NCBI GenBank assembly: GCA_034428935.1
Contig: DAOUHB010000104.1
Location: forward strand, 1 to 26,755
Source: JAAYZQ01 sp034428935
GTDB taxonomy: Bacteria > Chloroflexota > Anaerolineae > JAAYZQ01
Length of the DNA: 26,755 bases
Direction of reading: 5' to 3'
The position numbers and the translations under genes are program-made. This document shows, piece after piece, positions 7,259-15,526 of the stretch (the stretch's first letter is position 1; the number at the start of each line of letters is the position of its first letter). Under the pieces are notes generated by a model that was not told the DNA's origin, searched no databases, and worked only from the letters and a program-made list of their open reading frames with translations.

Positions 7259-9211
7259 ATGCACACACTCAAGCTCGATGAAACACAAGGCACGACGGTC
7301 ATGCGCCTGGCGACCGACTACAGCCCGCCTCGTTCGTGGCGTACCTGGCTCATCGGCCGGCCGCTGCCGACTGCGGACGCGCCGCACCAGACCGTTGGCC
7401 GGCTCATCGGGCTCGCTGTCTTTGCCAGCGATGCCCTGTCGTCGACGGCCTATGCCACCCAGGAGATCCTGGTCATCCTGGCCGCCGTGGGCACCGCGGC
7501 TTTTGGGCTTGCCTTTCCCATTTCCATCGCCATTGCTATCCTGTTGGCCATTGTGACCATCTCGTACCAGCAGACCATCCACGCCTATCCCGACGGTGGC
7601 GGCGCCTACATTGTAGCCCGCGACAACCTGGGCGAGGTGCCGGCGCAGGTGGCCGGCGCGGCCCTCCTGACCGACTATGTGCTGACGGTGGCAGTGTCCG
7701 TTTCGTCTGGCGTGGCACAGCTCGTCTCGGCCTATCCCGATCTGCTTCCCCACCGGGTGCCCATCGCGGTCATCCTGGTCCTCTTTGTCATGATCATCAA
7801 CCTGCGTGGGGTCCGGGAGGCAGGGTCCGCCTTTGCCATTCCCACCTATTTCTTCCTGGCGATGATTATCCTGGCCGTCGGCACCTCTTTCGTCCGTTAC
7901 CTGACCGGGACCCTGGGCGGCGTCGTGAACCCGCCACCCATGGAGGTGCTGCACGGCACCCAGGCGCTGAGCCTGTTCTTGATCCTGAGGGCCTTCTCGG
8001 GTGGGACCACGGCCCTGACGGGCGTGGAAGCCATCTCTAACGGCATCACCGCCTTCCGCGAGCCCCGCAGCCGGAACGCCGCCATCACCCTCATCTGGAT
8101 GGCGTCCATTCTGGGCACCTTGTTGCTGGCCATCACCTTCCTGGCTGGCCAGATTGGCGCCATTCCCTCGGAGGCCGAGACTGTCATCTCGCAGTTGGCG
8201 CGGACCGCCTTTGGCGGCCGCGGCTCCCTCTACCTGGCAACCATCGCGGCCACCACGGTCATCTTGATCATGGCCGCCAATACCTCCTTTGCCGGCTTTC
8301 CGCGCCTCAGTGCCCTGATCGCCGCCGATGGCTTCTTGCCGCGGCAGTTCACCTATCGGGGCAGCCGCCTGGTCTACTCGCGCGGCATCATGGCCCTGGC
8401 TCTCCTGGCGTCGCTGCTGATCGTCCTCTTTGGCGCCAGCGTCACGGCGCTGCTGCCCCTGTACGCCATCGGCGTCTTTGCCTCTTTTACCCTGTCGCAG
8501 GCCGGTATGGCCCGCCGCTGGTGGAAGATCGGGCACCTCTTGCCGGGGCAAGAGGTCCAGGAGCGCGGCTCGAAGCTGCAATACCGGCCCGGCTGGCAGC
8601 AGAGGATGACCATCAACGGCTTTGGCGCGGTGTGCACGGCGGTGGTGATGCTCGTCTTTGGCGTGACCAAGTTCCGGGAAGGAGCCTGGATCGTCGTCTT
8701 CTTGACGCCGGCCCTGGTGCTGGCCTTTTTCCGCATCCACCGGCACTACAAGACGCTGGCCGCCCAGCTATCCCTGGACAATTACCACCCGAGCGCCCGG
8801 CGCCGGCCCCGCCACGTGGTTATCGTGCCCATTGGCGGCGTGCACCAGGGCACGCTGGTGGCCCTCCAGTACGCCCAGGCCCTTTCGGAAGACGTGACAG
8901 CCATCCACGTCTCGACGGACCCCGACGAGGTGATCAAGATCCAGGAAAAGTGGGAAACCTGGGGTGAGGGAACGCGCCTGGTCATCCTGGACTCCCCCTT
9001 CCGCCTCTTTCTGGAGCCGCTCCTCGGTTACCTGGAGATGGTGTCGGCCCGGCGACGGCCCGGCGACCTGATCACCATCGTAGTGCCCCACTTTGTGCCG
9101 CGCCGCTGGTGGCACAACCTGCTGCACACCCAGACGGCGGTCATGCTGCGCTTGGCGCTGCTGTTCAAGCCCGGGATTACCGTCACCGATGTGCCCTACC
9201 ACGTCGATTAG
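7259..9211 (+). CDS. kimA: KimA-type potassium importer (APC superfamily)
   Basis: A 650-residue transporter of the APC superfamily resembling KimA (YdaO) of Bacillus subtilis, a high-affinity K+/H+ symporter bound and inhibited by c-di-AMP. The N-terminal third closely follows recalled KimA blocks: LIGRPLP, then ASDALSSTAYATQEILVILA, AYPDGGGAYIVARDNLG, LLTDYVLTVAVSVSSG and MIINLRGVREA. About 12 hydrophobic segments span residues 45-490. A soluble Usp-like tail follows (from about 515, RPRHVVIVPIGGVHQGTLVALQYA), corresponding to the KimA tail that binds c-di-AMP. ATG 7259 is chosen because GGAG lies 4 bp upstream and the longer frame would run through the promoter. The neighbours are KdpD- and KdpE-like regulators, which fits a K+ role. 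A generic amino-acid permease is the alternative. Confidence 0.85.
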   Translation: MHTLKLDETQGTTVMRLATDYSPPRSWRTWLIGRPLPTADAPHQTVGRLIGLAVFASDALSSTAYATQEILVILAAVGTAAFGLAFPISIAIAILLAIVTISYQQTIHAYPDGGGAYIVARDNLGEVPAQVAGAALLTDYVLTVAVSVSSGVAQLVSAYPDLLPHRVPIAVILVLFVMIINLRGVREAGSAFAIPTYFFLAMIILAVGTSFVRYLTGTLGGVVNPPPMEVLHGTQALSLFLILRAFSGGTTALTGVEAISNGITAFREPRSRNAAITLIWMASILGTLLLAITFLAGQIGAIPSEAETVISQLARTAFGGRGSLYLATIAATTVILIMAANTSFAGFPRLSALIAADGFLPRQFTYRGSRLVYSRGIMALALLASLLIVLFGASVTALLPLYAIGVFASFTLSQAGMARRWWKIGHLLPGQEVQERGSKLQYRPGWQQRMTINGFGAVCTAVVMLVFGVTKFREGAWIVVFLTPALVLAFFRIHRHYKTLAAQLSLDNYHPSARRRPRHVVIVPIGGVHQGTLVALQYAQALSEDVTAIHVSTDPDEVIKIQEKWETWGEGTRLVILDSPFRLFLEPLLGYLEMVSARRRPGDLITIVVPHFVPRRWWHNLLHTQTAVMLRLALLFKPGITVTDVPYHVD

Positions 9212-9216
9212 ATGTC

Positions 9217-9245
9217 TTGCGCCTTTCCGGCATCTCGTGGATAAT
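9217..9245 (+). promoter_or_regulatory. Candidate internal promoter for kdpDE
   Basis: TTGCGC (9217-9222), 17 bp, GATAAT (9240-9245), starting 6 bp after the kimA stop. It would let kdpDE be expressed separately from kimA, with a leader of about 110 nt. Confidence 0.45.
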
Positions 9246-9300
9246 GTTCAGGGTGAGATTGGCTGCACGGCTCGCCCGGCGGGGCAGGCCTGCGGAATCG

Positions 9301-9325
9301 GCCGCCGGGCCTGGCGCCCGGCGGC
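9301..9325 (+). other. GC-rich hairpin between kimA and kdpD
   Basis: GCCGCCGGGC (9301-9310) and GCCCGGCGGC (9316-9325) are a perfect 10-bp inverted repeat with a 5-nt loop. No T-run follows, so it is not a typical intrinsic terminator. It sits 20 bp before the kdpD ribosome site and could act in mRNA processing, stability or partial termination. Confidence 0.55.
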
Positions 9326-9361
9326 TCCCGGCCCTTGTCGCCATGGGAGGTTTGTAGGGCT

Positions 9362-10911
9362 ATGCCGGTGGGAGAGCGGGATCTTGTGGGCGGAGGGGCC
9401 AGTGCCGGCCTCGACAGGCGACATCCGGCGTGGCTGCGCTACTTGCAGGCCGTGGGGCTCATCCTGGCCGCTACCCTCGTGGGAGAGCTGGTGCGGCGCC
9501 TCTTTTCGCCTGTCAACCTGGTCATGCTCTACCTCCTGGGCGTCGTCGCCGCGGCCGTCTATCTGGGTCGTGGGCCCTCGATCCTGGCGGCCATCCTCAG
9601 CGTCCTCGCATTCGACCTATTTTTCGTCCAGCCGCGGCTCACTCTGGCCGTGTCCGATCCCCTGGAGATCTTTACCTTTGTAGCCCTCCTCATCGTCGGG
9701 CTGGTGATCTCCAGCCTTACCGCCCGCGTGCGGGAGCAGGCGCAGGCAGCCGAGCGCCGCGCCGCGCAGAACGCGGCGCTGTATACCCTGAGCCGCGACC
9801 TGGCTGTGGCCCTCGACATGGAGGCCATCGTGCAGGTCGTCGTCGATCACGTGAGCGAGACCTTTGGCCGCCAGGTGGCCGTGTTCCTGGTGGAAGGTGA
9901 TACCTTGAAGCTGACGGGCGCCAGCCCGGGCTTTGCCCTGGAAACGGGCGAACTGGACGTGGCCCTGTTGGCCTACCGGAACCGCAGGGAAGCTGGCCGG
10001 GGCACCGAGTACACGCCAACAGCACGGGCACGGTTCATGCCCCTCAGCACCGCCTCGGGTGTGATCGGCGTTCTGGCCGTGCAACCTTATGCCCTGGGCA
10101 ACCCTCTGACGGTGGAGCAGCGCCAGTTCCTGGACACGTTCGCCAGCCAGGCGGCCCTGGCCATCGAGCGGGCTCACCTGGCCGAGCTGGCGGCCGACGC
10201 GGAGGTGTTGCAGGCGACGGAACGGCTGCAGACGGCGCTGCTCAATTCGATCTCCCACGACCTGCGCACGCCCCTGGTATCCATCGTCGGTGCCCTCAGC
10301 AGCCTGCAAGAGGACGGGGAGGGATTGGACCTGGATTACCGCCGCAGCCTGGTGGACAATGCCCGGGAGGAGGCCGAACGGCTCAATCGCCTGGTAGGCA
10401 ACCTCCTGGACATGACGCGCATCGAAGCGGGCGCCCTCAGGCTCGTGCTCGAGCCTTGTGATGTCCAGGACCTGGTCGGCGCTGCTATGGAACACCTGCG
10501 CGAGGGGCTCGCCAGCCGCCCGGTGTTGGTTAATGTTCCGTCCGACCTTCCCATGGTGCCCATGGATTTCGTGCTCATGGAGCAGGTGCTGGTCAATATC
10601 CTGGACAACGCCCACAAGTACTCGCCGCCCGACCTGCCCATCGAGCTGCGGGCCTGGGTGGACGGGGATGAAGCACGAATAGACGTGGCCGACAATGCCC
10701 CCCAGATCCCGGCCGGCGACTTCAATCGCGTCTTTGACAAGTTTTACCGCGTCCAGGTTCCCAGGCAGGTGAGCGGTACCGGGCTGGGCCTGTCCATCTG
10801 CAAGGGCATCGTCGAGGCCCACGGGGGGCGCATCTGGGCCGAGCACCGCCCCGAAGGCGGCAATGTGCTGCGCATTGCCCTTCCCCTCGGGGAGGCGGAG
10901 GAGAAAGACTG

Positions 10912-10912
<1 letters not shown>
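9362..10912 (+). CDS. kdpD: KdpD-like sensor histidine kinase lacking the N-terminal KdpD/Usp domains
   Basis: A 516-residue membrane histidine kinase matching the C-terminal half of KdpD, the sensor that controls potassium uptake. Order: four membrane segments of the DUF4118 type (about 18-110), a GAF-like domain (about 130-270), a HisKA domain with SISHDLRTPL and phospho-accepting His299, and an ATPase domain with N-box NILDNAHKYSPP (about 412) and G2 motif GTGLGLSICKG. The cytoplasmic KdpD (Walker) and Usp domains found in about 900-residue KdpD are absent. The G1 box, normally DNGPGIP, reads DNAPQIP, so its glycines are lost while the Asp remains. ATG 9362 has GGGAGG 11 bp upstream. Its stop overlaps the kdpE start by one base (TGATG), so the pair is translationally coupled. 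Called kdpD by homology and context. Confidence 0.85.
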
Positions 10913-11604
<692 letters not shown>

Positions 11605-11623
11605 TTCAGGGCGCGGAGAGACC

Positions 11624-12034
11624 CTATTCGTCCCGCTTTACCTCGTGCAACTGGATCAGGAACACGGGCTCACGGCTCGGGTCCAAGTCGATGACGTAGG
11701 TAAATGCTTCGCCCTCCATGGGCTCCTCGCCGACCCAATCGATTACCGGCTGTCCGACGTTCGAGCCGGTCAGATCGAAGCTGTAGGCGGCATAGCTGTA
11801 GACGCCGTTGGAAGCGGTCTTGTATTCGGTGGTCGCGCCGGCGGGTACATCGCCAAACTCGATCCGCTCATCGGGAAAGAGAACGACCAGGTTCTGAATG
11901 GGCACTGTGCCGGCGTTGGTGACGCGCAGGCGCGCCGAAGAGCCAAAGGGCGCGCAGCCTACAATGATAAGGCTGAGGGCCAGGAACAGGACGGCCAGGG
12001 ACGCCAATCCCCATTTCGAGGGCGGTTTCTTCAC
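11624..12034 (-). CDS. Small lipoprotein, function unknown
   Basis: A 136-residue predicted lipoprotein. A basic N-terminus (MKKPPSK) and hydrophobic segment lead to the lipobox IIVGC with lipidated Cys27. The remaining ~110 residues look like a small beta-sandwich (LRVTNAGTVPIQNLVVLFPDE, then FGDVPAGATTEY), reminiscent of surface domains of unknown function. The start is GTG at 12034. Its ribosome site AAGGAG (12043-12048) lies in the last codons of the upstream methyltransferase gene and is 8 bp before the GTG, so the two genes are one unit. No enzymatic motif is visible. A surface or periplasmic binding role is only a guess. Confidence 0.8.
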   Translation of the reverse strand: MKKPPSKWGLASLAVLFLALSLIIVGCAPFGSSARLRVTNAGTVPIQNLVVLFPDERIEFGDVPAGATTEYKTASNGVYSYAAYSFDLTGSNVGQPVIDWVGEEPMEGEAFTYVIDLDPSREPVFLIQLHEVKRDE

Positions 12035-12039
12035 GTTGT

Positions 12040-12822
12040 CTACTCCTTTCGTGTTCCCACGACGGTGAATATGCTATCGCCGGGACTCGCCGGCTCAAAG
12101 CTGAACTCATGGTAGATCTGGAGGTCTCGAAAACCGGCGTCCTGGTACAACTTGATCGCCTGCTCCTGGCTATAGCCCCGCGTCGCTGGCGAGCGATGGT
12201 GGTGCTCGACGGCGAGGACTTTTCCTGCGAGGCGCACCTCGTAGCGGTCCCCCGTGTGTTCCAGTTGTTCCAGTGGGTCGTAGCGGCTACGCGACCAGCG
12301 GCGCACTACTGCGCCATCTTCTGGACGCACTTGCTCCCCGCTTGGTTCCCAGTCCTTTTCCAGGGGCATGCCTTCCTGCCAGATTGTCATAAATGGCATG
12401 GCCAATACACCGCCGGGCAGCAAGTGGGCGTAGAGGCGGCGCATGGCCTCGGCCGCCAGCCGGGGCTCTAACACGAGCTGGAAAGAGCTGGAAGGGACGA
12501 TGATGGTGCGGTAGCGCCGGGGCAGGTCCAGCTCCTCCATTGCCTGCCGGTAGAGCCCGGGGCTCAACGCCAGATCCGCGGCGCGGCCGCGACACAGGTC
12601 GAGCATCTCGAGCGAGATGTCAACGCCGTCCACGTCCAGGCCCGACGAGGCAAAGTCGAGGAGCAAGCGGCCCGTGCCGCAGCCGACGTCCAGGGCGGGC
12701 TGGCCGCTTTGCAGGATCAGATCGCGAAAGAAAAAGCGGTCCGCCCAGCCCGAGGTGTCGCCTCGAAAAAGGTCCCAGGTGGTGGCCATAAGGCCATAGT
12801 ATTCGTACTCTTCAGGTTCCAC
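12040..12822 (-). CDS. Class I SAM-dependent methyltransferase
   Basis: A 260-residue Rossmann-fold methyltransferase. Motif I is ALDVGCGTGRLLLDF (SAM-binding Gly-rich loop), followed by VDGVDISLEMLDLC, whose Asp should bind the SAM ribose, and later LLPGGVLAMPF. It resembles the broad Methyltransf_11/25 group; the substrate cannot be told. A GTG at 12822 is chosen because GGGAGG lies 4-5 bp upstream; the slightly longer TTG start at 12834 would bury the ribosome site inside the gene. It ends 5 bp before the lipoprotein start and is probably cotranscribed with it. Upstream I find only a weak -35/-10 pair on this strand (TTGCAG and TAGCAT near 12907-12935). Confidence 0.85.
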   Translation of the reverse strand: MEPEEYEYYGLMATTWDLFRGDTSGWADRFFFRDLILQSGQPALDVGCGTGRLLLDFASSGLDVDGVDISLEMLDLCRGRAADLALSPGLYRQAMEELDLPRRYRTIIVPSSSFQLVLEPRLAAEAMRRLYAHLLPGGVLAMPFMTIWQEGMPLEKDWEPSGEQVRPEDGAVVRRWSRSRYDPLEQLEHTGDRYEVRLAGKVLAVEHHHRSPATRGYSQEQAIKLYQDAGFRDLQIYHEFSFEPASPGDSIFTVVGTRKE

Positions 12823-13188
12823 GTTTCCTCCCAATAGCCGGCGGCTCTCGACCTCCGGATGTGTTGCCGCCCGCTTGCCTTACAGCCCATAGTTTCCAGA
12901 ATTCATGCTAGCACTATCGGCTGATTGCTGCAAGCGACGGAAAGACGAACCGCCATACGCCAAAAGGCCGCTCTTGCGTCTGTTGGTTCTAGGGCAAATG
13001 ACGTACGGGCGGGGCAAGAGGTTCCACGCTTCCAACTTTTGCGACGAAACCCGAAGGAATTCCGGTTGCTCGTTGCCCTGTTCTGTGGTAGGATGCAGTC
13101 CACGGGCAAGGATCGGCCCCGGACGGGATGTGCGAGCGACCGGCACGACTCCCCCGGGGCCGTTGGACCTCTGGAAAGCGAAGGAGAA
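12823..13188. other. 366-bp divergent intergenic region
   Basis: Lies between the minus-strand methyltransferase and the plus-strand SDR gene. It holds the ribosome site and a weak promoter of the former and a candidate promoter for the latter. ORFs here lack ribosome sites and look spurious. No hairpin or repeat stands out. Confidence 0.6.
13066..13094 (+). promoter_or_regulatory. Weak candidate promoter for the SDR gene
   Basis: TTGCTC (13066-13071), 17 bp, TAGGAT (13089-13094). Match to consensus is modest (3/6 and 4/6). A leader of about 88 nt would precede the ATG at 13189. Confidence 0.35.
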
Positions 13189-14100
13189 ATGGCGGGATCA
13201 CTGCAGGGTACGATCGCCGTCGTCGCCGGGGCGACGAGGGGTGCAGGGCGTGGCATCGCCACGATGCTTGGCGAGGCGGGGGCGACCGTCTATTGCACGG
13301 GGCGCAGCACCCGCGCCGGGCGGGCGGGGCGGCCGCAACGAACAGGCGGGGCCTTTGAATTGGCCGGGCGGCCCGAGACCATCGACGAGACGGCCGAGAT
13401 GGTCACCGCCAGGGGAGGCCTCGGCATCGCCGTGCGGGTGGACCACACGGTTCCGGAAGAGGTGCGGGCGCTGTTTGACCGGGTACGGGCCGAGCAGGGA
13501 CGCCTCGATCTGCTGGTCAATGACGTGTGGGGGGGCGACGAGCTGAGCGAGTGGGGCAAGCCCTTCTGGGAGCTGGACCTGGATAAGGGCCTCCTGATGC
13601 AACAGCGCGCGGTGCACTCGCACATCATCACCAGCCGCTTTGGCGTGCCCCTCCTGCTGGAGACCGGCCGGGGCCTGGTCGTCGAGATCACCGATGGGGA
13701 GACCATGGACTATCGCGGCAACCTGTTCTATGACCTGGCCAAGGTCTCGGCCATCCGCCTGGCCTATGCCATGGCCGAGGAGTTGCGGCCCCACGGTATC
13801 GCGGCCGTGGCCCTCACCCCCGGCTTCTTACGATCGGAGGCCATGCTCGACCACTTTGGGGTGACGGAGGACAACTGGCGGGAAGGCGCCCAGAAGGAGC
13901 CCGATTTCATCGCGTCAGAGACGCCGATTTACATCGGGCGGGCCGTTGCGGCCCTCGCCGCCGATCCCGACATCATGGACAAGTCGGGCAAGGCGCTCAG
14001 CACGTGGGGCCTTTCGGAGGAGTATGGCTTCACCGACGTGGACGGGCGGCAGCCCCATTGGGGCCGCTACTATGCCGAGGTTGTCGCCAACCGGCAATAA
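13189..14100 (+). CDS. Short-chain dehydrogenase/reductase (DHRS1-like)
   Basis: A 303-residue classical SDR oxidoreductase using NAD(P)H. The cofactor loop is GATRGAGRGIA (14-24), and AGATVYCTGRS follows. The active-site pair is Tyr181-x3-Lys185 (YDLAK). The catalytic Ser, expected about 13 residues before the Tyr, is occupied by Thr168 in VVEITDGETMD, and the usual NNAG motif reads NDVW (111-114). The GRGIA, GATVY-TGR and PFWE features recall the DHRS1 branch. ATG 13189 was chosen because the fold begins five residues later; AAGGAG sits only 2 bp before it, which is tight. The type III PKS gene follows after a 306-bp leader with its own promoter, so a shared pathway is possible but unproven. 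Substrate unknown. Confidence 0.85.
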   Translation: MAGSLQGTIAVVAGATRGAGRGIATMLGEAGATVYCTGRSTRAGRAGRPQRTGGAFELAGRPETIDETAEMVTARGGLGIAVRVDHTVPEEVRALFDRVRAEQGRLDLLVNDVWGGDELSEWGKPFWELDLDKGLLMQQRAVHSHIITSRFGVPLLLETGRGLVVEITDGETMDYRGNLFYDLAKVSAIRLAYAMAEELRPHGIAAVALTPGFLRSEAMLDHFGVTEDNWREGAQKEPDFIASETPIYIGRAVAALAADPDIMDKSGKALSTWGLSEEYGFTDVDGRQPHWGRYYAEVVANRQ

Positions 14101-14104
14101 CCTT

Positions 14105-14134
14105 TTGGTCCGCAACGCCGATATGTGTTATAAT
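14105..14134 (+). promoter_or_regulatory. Extended -10 promoter for the type III PKS
   Basis: TATAAT at 14129-14134 is preceded by TG at 14126-14127, forming an extended -10 (TGTTATAAT). TTGGTC (14105-14110) lies 18 bp upstream. Confidence 0.65.
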
Positions 14135-14140
14135 ATCTGG

Positions 14141-14406
14141 CTGAACGGTTTTGCATAACGGAATATCCGCGGCCTGTTTCGCGTCCGGCTCCACGACGAG
14201 CAGGGTATACCCTCGCAGGACGCCGTGCAGGATCGGCAGGCCACTTTTCCCCGAACCTCCTGTCTCGCGTACCACCGGCGGTTGAGCGACGTCCACGCAG
14301 GGCAGTCGCCCTCGCCGCGCCACGGCGGTGCGGCGGGCGAGACCGGTCGAGGCGGTGTGGCCGAAGCAGAGCGGCCAGCGCAATTGTCGAGCAATAGGAG
14401 GCAGAA
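14141..14406 (+). other. Long 5' leader (about 266 nt) of the type III PKS mRNA
   Basis: The predicted transcript starts near 14141 and the PKS GTG is at 14407. I find no known riboswitch in it. It contains a GC-rich hairpin, CTCGCC (14311-14316) with GGCGAG (14336-14341) and inner pairing. An in-frame-open stretch from a GTG at 14225 to 14410 has no ribosome site and was not called. Confidence 0.4.
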
Positions 14407-15480
14407 GTGATCGACGTACGGATAACGGGCCTGGGGACGGCGACTCCCCCTTTGCGCGTAGCGCAGGAGGAGAGCTACCAGGCCTACGTGAATATGCTGC
14501 CCCTGTCCGAGAAGGCCAGGGCCTTGCTGCAACGCGTCTTTGTGGCAAACAACTCTATCGGCTACCGGCACTTTGGCATGGAGTCGCTGGGCGACGTGCT
14601 GCGGAACAGCCAGGATGAGCTCATCGCGCGCTACCAGAGGTATGCGGTCCGCACGGCGGTGCAGGCGGCGAACCGCGCCCTGGCCGAGGCCGGATTGGCG
14701 CCGGAAGACGTAGACGGTATCGTCGTGAATAGCTGCACCGGGTACCTGTGCCCGGGGCTGACGAGCTACGTGAGCGAAGCCCTGGGGCTACGGCCCGAGA
14801 TCCGCCCCTACGACCTGCAGGGCATGGGCTGCGGTGGCGCGGTGCCCAACCTGGAGACGGCCTACAACTACCTCCAGGCCCATCCCGATCACGACGTCCT
14901 ATCCATTGCCGTGGAGATCTGCAGCGCCACCATCTTTCACGGCGAGGCGCCCGATCTGCTCATCTCGAACGCGCTTTTTGGGGATGGGGCCGCGGCGGTG
15001 GTGCTGACCAACCGGCTCGGGCAGGAGGGGCCTTGCCTGAAAGGCTTTGCCTCGGGACTGTACCCCCAGGACCGCCAGCACCTCTATTATCGCACCGAGC
15101 AGTCCAAGCTGCGGAACGTCCTCAGTGTGGAGGTGCCGGTCGTGGGTGCCAGGCGGGCGGAAGAAGTGATCGGCCGCCTGCTGGACGAGAGCGGCATCAC
15201 CCGGCGCGACGTGGACCATTGGATCCTGCACCCCGGCGGCCAGAAGGTCATCGACGCCTTGCAGCAGGCGCTGGCACTGCCCGACGAGGCGGTTCAGCCT
15301 TCGCGCAAGGTGCTGTACGAGTACGGGAACATGTCGTCGGCGTCGGTGCTCTTTGTCCTGGACCACGTTGCGGGCAATGGCAACAGCAGCGGCAGCGGCC
15401 GTGTGCGGCCGGGTGACATTGGGGTAATGTGCAGCTTTGGCGCCGGATTTGGGGTGTACGCGGCGCTGATCGAGTTCTAG
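14407..15480 (+). CDS. Type III polyketide synthase (chalcone/stilbene synthase family)
   Basis: A 357-residue homodimeric-type ketosynthase that condenses malonyl-CoA units onto an acyl-CoA starter without an acyl carrier protein. The Cys-His-Asn triad is intact: Cys142 in DLQGMGCGGAVPNL, His275 in HWILHPGG and Asn308 in YEYGNMSSASVLFVL. Length and motifs fit bacterial type III PKS (BcsA, PKS18, DpgA groups) better than KAS III, though the folds are related. The start is GTG 14407 with AGGAGG about 5 bp upstream. Unlike many bacterial clusters, no isoprenylcysteine-type methyltransferase follows; the next gene converges from the other strand 46 bp away. The upstream SDR could tailor the product, which might be an alkylpyrone or resorcinol lipid. 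The product is inference only. Confidence 0.9.
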   Translation: MIDVRITGLGTATPPLRVAQEESYQAYVNMLPLSEKARALLQRVFVANNSIGYRHFGMESLGDVLRNSQDELIARYQRYAVRTAVQAANRALAEAGLAPEDVDGIVVNSCTGYLCPGLTSYVSEALGLRPEIRPYDLQGMGCGGAVPNLETAYNYLQAHPDHDVLSIAVEICSATIFHGEAPDLLISNALFGDGAAAVVLTNRLGQEGPCLKGFASGLYPQDRQHLYYRTEQSKLRNVLSVEVPVVGARRAEEVIGRLLDESGITRRDVDHWILHPGGQKVIDALQQALALPDEAVQPSRKVLYEYGNMSSASVLFVLDHVAGNGNSSGSGRVRPGDIGVMCSFGAGFGVYAALIEF

Positions 15481-15526
15481 ACTTTCGACCAGTAGACTAC
15501 GCAGCCAACCCCCGCCGGCCCTCGAC

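Noticed and set aside
6977..8746. 589-codon minus-strand ORF opposite kimA
   Set aside because: Gln/Gly/Arg/Asp-rich composition typical of antisense of a membrane protein; kimA is clearly the real gene.
12880..13262. Minus-strand ORFs in the methyltransferase-SDR gap
   Set aside because: No ribosome sites, no recognisable domain, and they overlap the start region of the SDR gene.
14225..14410. 61-codon GTG-start ORF in the PKS leader
   Set aside because: No ribosome site and atypical composition; its GTGA overlap with the PKS start looks fortuitous.
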